64,000 bases of DNA from Syngnathus acus (Eukaryota > Chordata > Actinopteri > Syngnathiformes > Syngnathidae), in the NCBI RefSeq assembly GCF_901709675.1, contig NC_051098.1, positions 3,486,500 to 3,550,499 on the forward strand. Direction: 5' to 3'. The first letter of the stretch is position 1; the number at the start of each line of letters is the position of its first letter. Below are positions 13,001 to 23,778 of the stretch, in pieces. Both the position numbers and the translations under genes were made by a program. Under the pieces are notes generated by a model. It did no database searches. It saw only the letters and a program-made list of their open reading frames with translations, and was not told the origin of the DNA.

Positions 13001-14908
13001 TAGAGTTTGTCAAATCTAAAAAAAATATTTTAAGAATTGAAGAATTCTTGTGCACCAAGCCTTAGAAATGTTCATCATAAATCATAGTATTCATACAGCT
13101 GAAGAACTGAAGGTGGCGCAACGTCACCTTGCAATTGACAAAATAGATTTCCACCATGGTGAATGGGTCATCACCCTGCCATAGCAGCCTAAGGGTCCAT
13201 TGTCATCCGTTACATTTCTGCTGCCGGCCCACTACATTTCAATAGAGATAATCCAAATGAAATGGCATGGTGGCCAAATGACACCCACATCGCAGGATTT
13301 AACAAACAGAGAAAAACTGTATCCACATCAAATTAAAGAGATCTGAGACCTATTCACAATAAATTCTATTTTACACATTGAATGATAATGAAAAAAAAGA
13401 TTGTTTAAAATAAGTTATTTTTGACCAACATAAATAACTTGGCTATTCATTTCCGACCCAAATTATCTTACAAACTGAATAAAAGGATATAAAAGATTGT
13501 TTTACAAAAGTAGGGAAAAAATCTGATTTTTAGGCAAATAAAAATATACCTCTAACCACGCCATCCAAAACCCCCAGATGATGGCAATGTTGCCCTGTGT
13601 CTTTGTAACCCCATATGTGTCTGTATTTTTGAATAGGCATAAGTGACTGGCAGTGGAACCACTCAGGGCCACGAAAAGGTAATCCAGTCCCGTAGTTGGT
13701 AGCAGAAACTCTTAGACATGCCATGATATAGTCACATGTGGCCAGTTTTTAGTCATGTTGCACCATTTCCCCATGAAGACATGTGTTTTCTCTGAGAGCT
13801 GGTAAATTTCAGGTTTCTCTGTTTTTGTAGTATGTACAGTATAATTGTGCCAGTGTTAGGTTAAAGTTCATGAAGCAGGATCAGTAGATTATTTGAATTA
13901 ACAAAAAACTGGACCATTGCGCAGGCTAGATGCACACTACCTGGCTGTTATCCTGATTGATTAAATAGGTTCCTGCAAACCTTACATATAAAAATGAACT
14001 CATAGATGTTACACATAGATGTAACTGGGACACAAATGCCCCAATAGCTAACACTTTTTTTTTTAGACAGTTTGTTGCTACTTGAGCCAGACTTGCTGAC
14101 ATTGACAATGTCCTTGCCCTAAAGTAATCAGATTAACCGTCATGCACTGTCGTGTTCATCTAGTCTGCTGCACATAGATCTGAGGATGTTTTATATCATG
14201 TATTAATGTTCAAAATTACAGCTTTTTAAACAATCAGTTAGCCGTTTAGTCTATTGATCCTGCTTTTTGAATTTACCCCTTAGGTGATTTGACGGTAGGA
14301 GAGATTTTAAATAACTCCTTCCAAGTCCTAATTGACAACTTTCACAAAGGTAGGTTTCTCCACCAATATTACTACAGTTGACATAATGTTGAAATGATGT
14401 CTTTACATTTTCAGCGACCCAGGTAAAGAACGACGGTGCCGATTGGACTGTTGGTTTTACTGTACTTAAGTAGACACTCAAATTCCTACCAAGGTGACTG
14501 GGCTTGTTTCTTTTCTTTTTTTTTTTTATATTGACTGTAGATGCCAACAACGTGCACAACAATTCCGCCACGACAACGCCGGTCACCAACTCGGCAGCCA
14601 TCACTTCGGCCATGAACCGTGGCGGCAATGCCAGCAACCCAGTCACCATTGCCGCTCAGATGAACATCACCACCAGCACGGTCAACATTACAAACCCCGT
14701 CAACCTGCAGCATCCCGTCACCATCACAGGCCCTGTGAACCTAGCCTCTGTCAACATCCCCACGACCGCCCACATGAATATTGCCCACCCCGTGGCCATC
14801 ACCACCCCAATGCCCATGAATATCACCGGCCCACTTAACATTGCCATGAGGCCCATGGAGAGCATGCCTTTTCTATCCCAGGTTCTGCCATCCTCACCTC
14901 CTTGGTAG
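302..14908 (+). CDS. vezf1: vezf1, vascular endothelial zinc finger 1 (exons 2-5; exon 1 outside)
   Basis: Nuclear C2H2 zinc-finger transcription factor that binds GC-rich DNA; family members act in vascular development and as chromatin-boundary factors. The coding parts are 302-1056, 3554-3617, 4094-4262 and 14541-14908, about 451 residues. About ten N-terminal residues should lie in an exon left of the window. Six C2H2 fingers are seen: three in exon 2, the fourth split across introns 2 and 3, then two more. The last exon encodes a Thr/Asn/Pro-rich tail of repeats such as NPVTI and NIAHPV, and ends in NIAMRPMESMPFL...SSPPW, the ending I know from vertebrate VEZF1. All splice sites are GT-AG and all phases agree (2, 0 and 1 nt carried). 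The glutamine-rich stretch present in mammals is absent. Human VEZF1 is 521 residues. The a/b paralogue was not resolved. Confidence 0.93.
1157..2498. mobile_element. TIR MITE, 1.34 kb, family 'CCGTAATTTTCGG'
   Basis: Ends are inverted (CCGTAATTTTCGGACTATAA at left, its complement at right) and the element is flanked by TA. No transposase is visible. The inside holds a 118-bp minisatellite and, near 2331, a fragment of another TIR family (ACAGTAATCCC...ATCGCGG). It lies in vezf1 intron 2. The ORF calls in this stretch are repeat artefacts. Confidence 0.8.
1864..2118. repeat. 118-bp minisatellite inside the MITE
   Basis: The sequence GCGTGCGTAAAAGCCATG recurs at about 1869 and 1987, with a variant at about 2105, giving a 118-bp period over a little more than two GC-rich units; a shorter partial unit precedes them. 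Confidence 0.8.
2509..2866 (-). repeat. dispersed teleost repeat with (GGAT)n end, copy 1
   Basis: Reverse copy of the very common fish repeat that ends in GGATGGATGGA and carries segments such as GGAGTTTGCATGTTCTCCC and GGGTTCGATTCC-like text (a pol III B-box-like stretch). Other copies are at 8250, 26236, 30205, 42241, 56742 and 61545. Confidence 0.75.
3554..3617 (+). CDS. vezf1: vezf1 exon 3: second half of finger 4
   Basis: A 64-nt exon between a TGTGCAG acceptor and a GTGACG donor. One base completes the Arg codon left by exon 2, followed by PDHLSCHVKHVHSSERPFKCQ, ending in phase 0. The residues supply the two zinc-binding histidines of finger 4 and the first cysteine of finger 5. An alternative donor (GTAACT) lies 10 bases downstream, but it would break the frame into exon 4. 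Confidence 0.92.
4094..4262 (+). CDS. vezf1: vezf1 exon 4: fingers 5 and 6
   Basis: A 169-nt exon between a TTTTAG acceptor and an AAAG|GTAGGC donor. It encodes the rest of finger 5 (ACTSAFATKDRLRSHMIRH) and finger 6 (CNICGKMLSAAYITSHLKTH), then a short QASFSNQCHSK linker. It ends one base into a codon. The last exon at 14541 starts with the two bases that complete that codon as Asp, so direct splicing keeps the frame. A cassette at 14284-14349 also fits this phase. Confidence 0.92.
5046..7960. mobile_element. composite degenerate hAT region in vezf1 intron 4
   Basis: Both ends carry short stretches related to hAT termini (GGGTCGACTAATATGGG near 5064; GTCGACCTATAGTC near 7934). The transposase relic and its own end at 7110 lie inside. 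The outer ends are too decayed to prove one element. No host exon was seen in it. Confidence 0.4.
5875..6817 (-). pseudogene. broken hAT transposase with BED finger
   Basis: From an ATG at 6817 the - strand reads MSLSKRRKVDTQCRIFNEKW, the start of the BED-finger hAT transposases related to GTF2IRD2. A TGA falls in the finger and a second break follows near 6580. Two further open pieces (6168-6476 and 5875-6171) carry the central part (AIDESTGITDVAQLALFIRG) and the C-terminal dimerisation region (CEQIFSVMNINKTKMRSRL). Much of the middle is missing. The hAT end (CAGCGGTGTCAAACATACGG) is at 7110. It cannot be active. It lies in vezf1's last intron. Confidence 0.8.
8007..8207. mobile_element. 201-bp foldback hAT MITE
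   Basis: Starts CAGGGGTCTC and ends GAGACCCCTG; the first and last 70 bases are perfect inverted repeats. Flanking octamers CTGTATAC and ATGTATAC look like an 8-bp target duplication with one change. The perfect arms suggest a recent insertion. Confidence 0.9.
8250..8600 (-). repeat. dispersed teleost repeat, copy 2
   Basis: Reverse copy from ATCCATCCATCC through ATGTTTTTGGGATG to a GAATCGAACCCGC stretch, as in the copy at 2509. Confidence 0.75.
9050..9573 (-). pseudogene. hAT (Ac/ZBED type) N-terminal transposase relic
   Basis: The - strand ends at 9573 with the hAT-like terminus CTAGGGTTGTCAAAAATATT and contains broken BED-finger text (VVWRYFAYKVD, ATNFDRPICK, STSNLAKHPKDRHP) in two frames. 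A short duplication (GTCGTGCAAATGGGGGTGT) lies near 9120-9160. The remaining transposase is absent. Confidence 0.6.
9856..10460. mobile_element. TIR MITE copy, right end not defined
   Basis: Left end CCGTATTTTCCGCACC after TA. The inside holds a duplicated block (about 9955-10130 and 10183-10370) sharing CTGTAAAGTTG, AACCAATCAGAGGAC and AAATAAATACTA. No matching right end is visible, so it may be truncated. Confidence 0.55.
10461..11760. other. vezf1 intron sequence, nothing recognised
   Basis: AT-rich; a TTA-rich simple repeat lies at about 10741-10790. I see no exon or element with clear ends. Confidence 0.5.
11765..12045 (+). repeat. SINE-like fish repeat
   Basis: Contains AGTGGTAGAGCAGTCGTCC (tRNA A-box-like), TGTCCTTGGGCAAAACACTT and GGGCAGCTGTGGCTAC, which I recognise as a common teleost tRNA-related repeat. 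It ends in an ATT-rich tail. Confidence 0.6.
12465..12700. repeat. dispersed fish repeat (ATCCAACTTTATTTACATAG)
   Basis: A fragment with the motifs AATCCAACTTTATTTACATA and CAGCGCTTTACA, known from a common teleost dispersed repeat. Class not decided. Confidence 0.5.
12701..14283. other. vezf1 intron, unassigned
   Basis: No conserved coding text or clear transposon ends. I looked here for the mammalian Gln-rich and WPGKQVETLRLWEEA segment and did not find it. Confidence 0.5.
14284..14349 (+). CDS. candidate vezf1 cassette exon, 66 nt, phase 1-1
   Basis: Between a pyrimidine-containing acceptor (TTTACCCCTTAG) and a strong donor (AAAG|GTAGGT) lie 66 nt that stay open in exactly the phase needed between exon 4 and the last exon. 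The reading is 22 residues starting GDLTVGEILNNSFQ. Inclusion or skipping would both keep the frame. I do not recognise this peptide from other VEZF1 proteins, so it may be a lineage-specific alternative exon or chance. It lies 191 nt upstream of the last exon. Confidence 0.35.
14541..14908 (+). CDS. vezf1: vezf1 last coding exon: repeat-rich C-terminal tail
   Basis: Begins after a pyrimidine tract and a GACTGTAG acceptor; the two leading bases complete an Asp codon. It encodes about 121 residues rich in Asn, Thr, Ile and Pro with repeated patterns (NPVTIAAQMNI, HPVTITGPVN, AHPVAITTP), typical of the VEZF1 tail, and ends MRPMESMPFLSQVLPSSPPW before a TAG stop at 14906. Open frames that start upstream, inside the T-run, are artefacts of the intron being open. 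Confidence 0.93.
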
Positions 14909-16495
14909 AGTTTGTTTTCTAGCCGCTGAGTAACTGTTGAGAATGTAACTGCCTAATAATAGATGAACCTGTCAAAATCTGACTATAATTGCGTTCTCAG
15001 TGGATGGGCAATATGCCTAACACTGAAGTTGGCATACCGTCCTCAATAATGCAATGACACCCTACAACCCGCATGGATTACGAATAGCAAAAATCAATGC
15101 TAATATCAATTCGTTAATTGTTTATTTGTTTGTATTTATGAGAGGGAAATGCTTGGGAAAAGTCTTCGTCATTATAGTAATTTGTAAACAATGATCTACA
15201 TACTGTATCTGACAAATTAATTCATCACATTGATGCAAAATGATGTAAATGAAATATTACCTCCAAAGCTGTCCCTACAAATTTTTACAACAGAACAACT
15301 CCTTTCCTCATTCGGAAAATCCGAAAGGAGTTTAAGGACTTTCTCGGTGCATCCCCGTCTTGCAAAATAGAGAGGCGAGAGGACCTTTGTCTTTTAATGG
15401 GACAAACAGTAGAAGATCAACTGTTTGGGTGGTGTCTAATTTAAATGAAACCACTATATAGTTTTAATCCAAACATGAAAGCAATCGTTTATGCCAAAGA
15501 TTTTCCAAGCAACATGTTTCCCTTTTGAATTCTATATTTGAAAAGATTGGGAAACCCAAATACATTTAATTAGCGTACTACCTGACTGAGGCCTCACATT
15601 AGAAGCTGCTACAGGCAGTTAACTTTAAGTTTGCACCATGTCGTATTTTAACCTATGCCGACATCATGGCATCTATCACAAAAATCTCATTTTGATGAAA
15701 TTGGGATGTTGTATAAAACTTAAACGGATTATTTGATTTGAAAATAATTTCCTACCTATAGGCCATTGAATACACTACAAAGATATTTATTATCTAAAAA
15801 AAAAAAAATCTGCAATAATACACATTTTGCAACATGTTCCAAAAAAGCTGGGGCAGGCGTATGTTACTTCACCTTTTCCTTTCCTTTCCTTTCCTTTCAC
15901 CTTTCCTTTCCGCACAAGGTAGTCTGTGGAATTGTTCCTAATCTTGCTTCATGTACAACTTCAATTGTTCAGTAGTATTTTCAATAAGACACAGGTCTGG
16001 ACTGCTGCCAGGCAAGTATAGTGCTCATATTCATATTAAAAGGCCTCACTGTTGTAACATGTGCAGAATGTGCCTTTGAATTGACTTGCTGAAATACTCT
16101 GGGATGTTCCTTGAAAAACACGTTGCTTGGATGGCAGCATATGTTGCTCCAAAACCTGTATATACTGTTTTGGCATTAACAATGTCCTCACAGATGTGCA
16201 ACTAACCCTAACCACACTCCCATACCAGCACTGATATTGGTTTTTGATTGTCACGCTGATAAGAGTCCAGTTTTTTTCTCTTTAGCCCGGAGTAAACGAT
16301 GTCCATGACTGCCCAAAAACATTTTGAAATGTGGACTCATCAGACCATAGCACTCTTTTCCACTCTGCGTCACTCCATCTTAGTTAAGCTTGGGCCCATA
16401 GAAACTAGCAACTTTTCTGGGTTTTTATTGATAGACTTGGCTTTCGTTTACCTGGTAGACTTTTATTTCAACTCGTATTTGAACATAGATGTATA
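14909..16495 (+). other. vezf1 3' UTR and downstream sequence
   Basis: Follows the stop codon directly; AT-rich. It includes a (TTTCC)n run at about 15871-15911. From about 16040 a decayed dispersed repeat is present (ATACTGTTTTGGCATTAACA, AAATGTGGACTCATCAGACC), common in fish genomes and probably derived from a DNA transposon. Confidence 0.45.
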
Positions 16496-17193
16496 CAGTC
16501 AAACCTCAGTTTTTGACCACAATCCGTTCCAGAAGGCGGTTCGAGAAGTGGATCGTTCGAATTCCGAATCTATTTTTCCCATTACAAATAATGGAAAAAA
16601 ATGTAATCTGTTCCAAGACTAAAAAAGGCCTTTTTAAGCATTTTTTCATTTGCGCATTTTTGTCCGATCACGCAACTGCAGCGCACCGTCGAACACGCAA
16701 CCGTAGCGCACCGCCGACAGCGCAACTGCACCGCTCTGGTCGCATTATTGTGACAGAGCCGTCGCTGAAATTTAGCAAATATCTTTCAAGTCCTGATGTA
16801 CTTTCCAAAATTTTTGTGGACCTCAGTGCGCAGGGAGCTTAATTTGGTCCGATCGCGCAACTGCAGCGCGCCAGGCGCTCACTGTCACATTGCTTTAAGA
16901 GCGTCTTTGTGTTTTAGGATGGCTTTACTGCTCCCACTTGCTTTCTTTGGAGGCATGATTAGGTGTTAATACAATCCTCAAAGTAACGAAAATACAATAA
17001 CAACGAACGGAGTCAGTCGGCATCCGGGTCGCGCGGTCGGGTTTTCTCGGGTCCTCTCGGGTCCTCTCGGCTCATCTTGCGAGGTTTGACCTCCGAATTT
17101 TTGTTTGACAACCGAAGCAAAAAAATCTCGAATTTTTCATTCGAATTCCAATTTGTTCGAGAACCGGGACGTTCGAAAACCGAGGTTTGACTG
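16496..17193 (-). mobile_element. pogo/Tigger-derived MITE, copy 1
   Basis: Ends CAGTCAAACCTCAGTTTTTG and CGAGGTTTGACTG, flanked by TA. On the - strand near 16957 it keeps the start of a transposase-like reading, as in the copy at 61949. It is 698 bp with no transposase body. Confidence 0.85.
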
Positions 17194-20100
17194 TATTTGA
17201 ATTTAAACTGTACTCTGCGTCCCTCTCTCGATAAATTGTTTCGGACAAATCTCTTCTCAGAATTTTTGGTCTATGAGATGAAGATAGCAGGCAGACGGAT
17301 TGCTTATATGTCACACGTGCTTCTCGACTCAAAATGTTTCTTTTTGCTCTTGTCCGTAACACCCCCACATCCTTTCACACAGACAAGTCTCAGGCTCTTC
17401 CATTGTAACAGTGGAAAAAGTTAACTAGCATTTTTGCCCGCTTTTTGAAGCCTTTAAAATGTCATAATTTCCTTTATTCTTAACGTTTTGTTTCCTACAT
17501 ATATATGGGGCACTTGAGCAATGCTAACATTGCAAGCAGCTAATGCTGGCAACAGGCGCCATACGCTACAGTGTCAGTGGATTCATTGTTGGTTTTTGCC
17601 CTGTACGATATGATGAGATTTCTTCAGATTCTCTGAATCTTTATAGACGTTGTGGATCCTAGATAATTAAATTCCTAAATTTCTTGCAATTGTACATTGA
17701 GAAACGTTTAGCAAAAAAAAAACAACAGTTAACGCGCTTACCTGTGAAATGTTCCAAACAGGGTTTTCTTTTCTTCGTTTTTAAGCATTGCTAACTTTAC
17801 TACTTTTGTTTCCCCTGTCCCAGCCTTTTTGCTAACACGTTACAGACATCAAATCTAAAGTACTTGTAAATAATAATATTAAAAAACAAGACATTATCAG
17901 TTTGATCTTTAAATTTTTTGTCATTGTAGTGTATTCAGTAGAACATGGGTTGAAAGGGATTTCCAAATCATTGAGTCTGATTTTACATTTTACTCGACAT
18001 CCCAGGTTCAGTGGAATTGAGATTTGCAGAAAATATCTTGACTCAAACTTTTATATTGTTACATTTTAATACAGGTTGTATTTTCAAACAGATATTCACT
18101 AGTATTTCGAATATTTAAGGTTTTTTCACCAATTATTACATTGTCAGCAGTTACACTCCAAACCATAATTTTATTTTTTGTTTGTTATACTTTAGTTATT
18201 ATTTTTAACATAATAGATACTGTAAGTGGTTGTTAGCCGGCTCATCGCTGCTGCTTTGCTAACAAACACAAAAGATTTGTTATGCGCTGGGCATTTGATG
18301 TCAATAAATGTGACACCTTACTACAACAAATCATACGCCCAGGTGTATTGCCGGAGGGTGAAAAATGCTTCCTACTAAAATTGTTTAATGTTTTTAGTTT
18401 TAAAAGATTTTATAGGACTAATCAGTATTTAATAGTTTCTGTATTTTAAAGGTTAGAGTGGAGGGTGAGCGGTGTTGAGCAATATTTTGGATTGCGTTGT
18501 TTCTGAGACTGGCTAGAATAATTGTTTCAAATCAACTCCTCCCATATATTTAAATGGCTGGAAACTGGTCACTTGTCATCACTACTGGATACTCTTCACA
18601 CTTTAGCGATCTCATCAATTTTGGATGGATGGATAGATACATGAGGACATGATAGTTAATGGTACTGAAAAACGTTTTTTGTTTGTTTTTCAACTGAAAG
18701 CAAGTCTCCTGAGGCGTTGCCCTTAAAATACAGTATTATCTAAGGTCAAATGGAAAAAATCTGTTTTTTTTGTTTTCTGTCTTTTTCTTTGAACTGTAGA
18801 GGTCAATAGATTTGCTTAGTTGCACATGGACAGTGCAAGCCCAAAGTTGTTTGGTATATTAGAATGTTTACTTGAGCAGGTATAGGATCCCAATTCTGTA
18901 AGTAAAACTCAGATATCTGACTGAGATTAGTCTTTTATAATATATTAATGACTGGTCTTTGTGTGTGTAAATATGAAACACTATTTTGTTGCCTTTTACC
19001 TGTGGAAGCGCCAGTTTGACTTTGCACCACCAGCTACAATGCAAGACTTGTCTAAGCATTGTTATGGCCGTCCAATAGCAGGAGTGCCAAAAACAGTACC
19101 AAATTCCTTTGTGATGAATTTAAAGTCATAGTGGCTTTTTTTTGGCAGAGGAACAATCCCATTGGACAAAAAAAGTTTGCATGTCACACATGATTGAGGT
19201 GGTGTTGATATCCTATTCTGACATAAAAAACACAAGTTGTGGCTGTCAAAAAACATACGCAACGTTTTGCCAGTACACTCTTCAAAGCCTTACTGACGAG
19301 GAAACACGGGAAAATAATCACCAGCATTCTTTTTAAAATATTTTTCAAGTAATTTTTTCATAGCAATATGTTCTTTGTAATCTCACTAGTCTAAACAGGA
19401 TTTTGATTAATATTGTGTTGGTGGAATTAAATAATGTAAATTAATCCCAGCTGTCATTCTATTGCCCCATTGTCGTCGAATAAAATTGTCAACATTGCAA
19501 ACGTCATGTGCCCAAACCCAAAACAGGTGGAGCGTAACGATTGCAATGCGAGGATACTTTGACATCAATTTCAGTCAACCGCAAATGGCGGTAGAAAGTT
19601 AAAATGACTGCACCCTGAAATGGATGAAAATGGGATAATTAAGATGCTTAATTCTTATTCCACCAATGCTGGATTAATCAAAATACTGTGTCTAGACTAG
19701 TGGCACATGAAATATTGTTGCATAGAAAATGTTTGACTGATTTTGAATCCTCGATTTTCCAATTTGTTTTTTTAATGCTGATTAACCATGTCTATGACAG
19801 AATTTCATCAATATTAATTGGTATTGAAGGGTGTTAGAGATAGCTGAGCTTAAAACTAATTCAACACAAGTTTTGAGCTCTTGCCCACAACCATTTCAGG
19901 AATTATTTTTTCTTGTGGGGAAAAAAACACCAGTCTAAGTTTGTTTCACTGAGGAAGCAAAGGTTCAGTGAAATTTCACTTTTTCAGTTTTCTTGTCAAA
20001 GGTTTTAGGTATGGTTTATTGAATCAAAGCAACATCTTTATAAGTGAAGTTCTCAACATTAACGCAACATGAAAGCATAAGCAGATTTATTTCTCATGTT

Positions 20101-20382
20101 TTTTAAGCAAAGCAATAGTAGCCTACCGCATTGGTTTGAAATTTTTAATTGTCATTCATCAATGGTACGCCCAGCCTGCATGGACTTATAAAACAACAAA
20201 CAATCAAGTTAACATTTGCAATGACTCATGACTGTGCAAGACAAACTTTTTTATTTTTTTTTAACATTTGCTGGTTTGTGCTTTTTTGCAGTCTCATGTC
20301 ACAAAATGTTAGTGTTGACACATTGATCTTTTTCAGTGATACCCAAACATGAATATGTTCCTTATTTGTTAACTATACAAGT

Positions 20383-20422
<40 letters not shown>

Positions 20423-22020
20423 ATTTTGTTTTCCCATGCAAAAATAATTCTGTGGCTTTATGAAATGAATGTTCAATCCAGACAAATTTGACTGTGTGAA
20501 GCCTGTTTGAAGTTGAGGATTTTGTTCAGTGTAAACTCCGAAGCACTTGCAGCAAACCAGGATATGCACACTACAACAGAGTGGTACTTAAAGCGGCATT
20601 TTAGTTTGTGGTAATAAGATAAGAATTTCTGTTTGTTGTTCTCCACGCTTCGTTTTTGGTAATCCAGGTGTTCTCATTTCATTGTGTGCATGTCAACACT
20701 GTCCTCCAAGTGAAATGCTCTTATGTGGAATGGCATTGTGATCTTGGAAATGTGTAATTCATTTGATAGACTTTTTTTATTTACAATGTTGCATGTGGAC
20801 TGAGCTTGTCCTTGATAGGTTTAAGTTGAACAACATTTTTTTTTAGAAGGATAGTGACATAGAAAAGCAAAACACTAAAAAAACTGGTTAAAATCAAGCA
20901 TGTGCTGTCATATTACCTTTTCTAGTGGCCGCAAACAAATGTGCCTGAATTACTAAGCAAGATTTTTCCACATGCTGATGCTTCCTCCCTGTCTTGTTTG
21001 ATGTAATATACTGTGAAGGAAGCCAGATATCAAACAACCAAACTATGGCATAAGCAATTTATTTGATGAAACATTATGGTGGTGTTTGTCCAGTTAAAGT
21101 TAAACCTTGAAATGAGATATGAGTCATGACTGTGCAAGAAACTGACTTTTTTTTTTTTTTAAATCAATAACTTTGGGTGGGAGGAGAATTTGGGGAAAAA
21201 AATATTTGGCCAAATCATCTGTTTTTGAGGAATGGGAGTGAGACGGGGTTAATATGGAAAATGTTGTGAAGGCAAATGAATGTATATCTTTGTACAAACC
21301 GTTTAGAACAGAGGACTTAGTTATAGTTATGACAGACATGCAAGGAAAAAACTTTTTATAAAACATTTTGTATTAGATTATTAACAGTGATAAGTTTTGT
21401 ACATACGTATGAAGGCTAGGCTTTCTGGTTAGCAGAAAGGTAAAACATTCCTACATTTTTTTTAAATGTATGTTCATGGAAAATAATTATGTAAACATGC
21501 GCAAGGTTTTATGTACCTTTTATTTGGGTTTGTCTAAATAAAAGAAAACAGTAAAACATGATTGTCAACTGGCCATGTTCAACCTACGTATGTCTGACGC
21601 TTTTTGGGTGGCTAAGGTGGTTTGATGCCGAGAGCTAAGAAAACCCCACAATATCCATGGATGTAAACAGTGTGTTTACGAGCTAACCGTGTGTTTACGA
21701 GCAAGGTGGCGCACAGTTGGCCTGTTTGCTGTAAACCGCCGCTGTGAAGATGGTTATTGACAGATTGAGAGCGCGTGCCAAAAAACGAGCAAAAGTTCTT
21801 TTTCCATTCTTTAACTATTAAACTTGGAAATGTTGACGTGTGTCTGTGCTTTTTCTGACGTCAGTAACTACATATTGTTGGATACTTAGTATATAATTAA
21901 AACGGTTTTTTTTTCTTTCAAAAATTGAAGCTCTGTTCCGCTACACAGAGTGAAATAATAGTCAAGATGTGTTCCTTGATTTGTAGTGAATATTCTTGTC
22001 AATATAGTGCTGGTAAATTT
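17194..22020. other. AT-rich sequence downstream of vezf1, no gene recognised
   Basis: Long T- and A-rich stretches and a (TA)n run at 20386-20420. It may be partly 3' UTR (see the signal at 21537). No conserved reading frame was seen. Confidence 0.45.
21537..21542 (+). terminator. possible distal polyadenylation signal for vezf1
   Basis: An AATAAA hexamer follows a T-rich stretch and precedes an A-rich, then GT-containing, segment. It would imply a 3' UTR of about 6.6 kb, including a pogo MITE at 16496-17193, which is long. Nearer sites are not excluded (an AATAAA also lies near 18303). Position and context only; there is no transcript evidence. Confidence 0.3.
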
Positions 22021-22123
22021 GTCTAGAACAGGGGTGCCCAAACTTTTTCAGCTCGCGAGCTACTTTTGAAATGACCAAGTCACAAAGATCTACCCACTAA
22101 AAAAAATAATAATTATATATATA

Positions 22124-23747
22124 CAGTGCCTTGCGAAAGTATTCGGCCCCCTTGAACCTTTCAACATTTCGCGACATTTCAGGCTTCAAACATAAAGATA
22201 TAAAAGTTAAATTTTTCGTCAAGAATCAACAAGTGGGACACAATCGTGAAGTGGAACAAAATTTATTGGATAATTTAAACTTTTTTAACAAATAAAAAAC
22301 TGAAAAGTGGGGCGTGCAATATTATTCGGCCCCCTTGCGCTAATACTTTGTAGCGCCACCTTTTGCTGCAATTACAGCTGCAAGTCGCTTGGGGTATGTC
22401 TCTATCAGTTTTGCACATCGAGAGACTGGAGTTCTTGCCCATTCTTCCTTGCAAAACAGCTCAAGCTCAGTGAGGTTGGATGGAGAGCGTTTGTGAACAG
22501 CAGTCTTCAGCTCTTTCCACAGATTCTCGATTGGATTCAGGTCTGGACTTTGACTTGGCCATTCTAACACCTGGATACGTCTATTTGTGAACCATTCCAT
22601 TGTAGATTTGGCTTTATGTTTTGGATCATTGTCCTGTTGGAAGATAAATCTCCGTCCCAGTCTCAGGTCTTTTGCAGACTCCAACAGGTTTTCTTCCAGA
22701 ATGGTCCTGTATTTGGCTCCATCCATCTTCCCATCAATTTTAGCCATCTTCCCTGTCCCTGCTGAAGAAAAGCAGGCCCAAACCATGATGCTGCCACCAC
22801 CATGTTTGACAGTGGGGATGGTGTGTTCAGGGTGATGAGCTGTGTTGCTTTTACGCCAAACATATCATTTTGCATTGTGGCCAAAAAGTTCGATTTTGGT
22901 TTCATCTGACCAGAGCACCTTCTTCCACATGTTTGGTGTGTCTCCCAGGTGGCTTGTGGCAAACTTTAAACGAGACTTTTTATGGATATCTTTGAGAAAT
23001 GGCTTTCTTCTTGCCACTCTTCCATAAAGGCCAGATTTGTGCAGTGCACGACTGATTGTTGTCCTATGGACAGACTCTCCCACCTCAGCTGTAGTTATCT
23101 GCAGTTCATCCAGAGTGATCATGGGCCTCTTGGCTGCATCTCTGATCAGTCTTCTCCTTGTTTGAGATGAAAGTTTGGAGGGACGGCCGGGTCTTGGTAG
23201 ATTTGCAGTGGTCTGATACTCCTTCCATTTCAATATAATTGCTTGCACAGTGCTCCTTGAGATGTTTAAAGCTTGGGAAATCTTTTTGTATCCAAATCCG
23301 GCTTTAAACTTCTCCACAACAGTATCTCGGACCTGCCTGATGTGTTCCTTTGTCTTCATGGTTCTCTCTGCGCTTTAAACAGAACCCTGAGACTATCAAA
23401 GAGCAGGTGCATTTATACGAAGACTTGATTACACACAGGTGCATTCTATTTATCATCATCAGTCATTTAGGACAACATTGGATCATTCAAAGATCCTCAC
23501 TGAACTTCTGGAGTGAGTTTGCTGCACTGAAAGTAAAGGGGCCGAATAATATTGCACGCCCCACTTTTCAGTTTTTTATTTGTTAAAAAAGTTTAAATTA
23601 TCCAATAAATTTCGTTCCACTTCACGATTGTGTCCCACTTGTTGTTGATTCTTGACAAAAAATTTAAATTTTATATCTTTATGTTTGAAGCCTGAAATGT
23701 GGCGAAATGTTGAAAGGTTCAAGGGGGCCGAATACTTTCGCAAGGCA

Positions 23748-23750
<3 letters not shown>
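22124..23750 (-). mobile_element. Tc1/mariner element, complete ends
   Basis: Starts CAGTGCCTTGCGAAAGTATT, ends with the complement, flanked by TA. Inverted repeats of roughly 210 bp at each side (to about 22335 and from about 23540). It is 1627 bp long and lies in the AT microsatellite of a hAT MITE. Confidence 0.95.
22340..23359 (-). pseudogene. Tc1 transposase with one internal stop
   Basis: DDE transposase that cuts and pastes the element at TA sites. The frame runs 340 codons (the usual Tc1 length) from MKTKEHIRQVRD with a single stop at 22862-22864, after the residues GHNAK. Seen: N-terminal helix-turn-helix (GYKKISQALNISRSTVQ), the GRPSKLS linker, and catalytic residues in WSDETKIEL, QQDNDPKHKAK and NPIENLWKEL, with 34 residues between the last two as in Tc1. 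The stop is a TGA where a CGA (Arg) is likely, so one CpG transition explains the loss. Confidence 0.93.

Positions 23751-23778
<28 letters not shown>

Noticed and set aside
14416-14423. An 8-nt microexon (CGACCCAG) between CAG and GTAAAG
   Set aside because: Eight bases shift the frame into the last vezf1 exon and reach a stop quickly.
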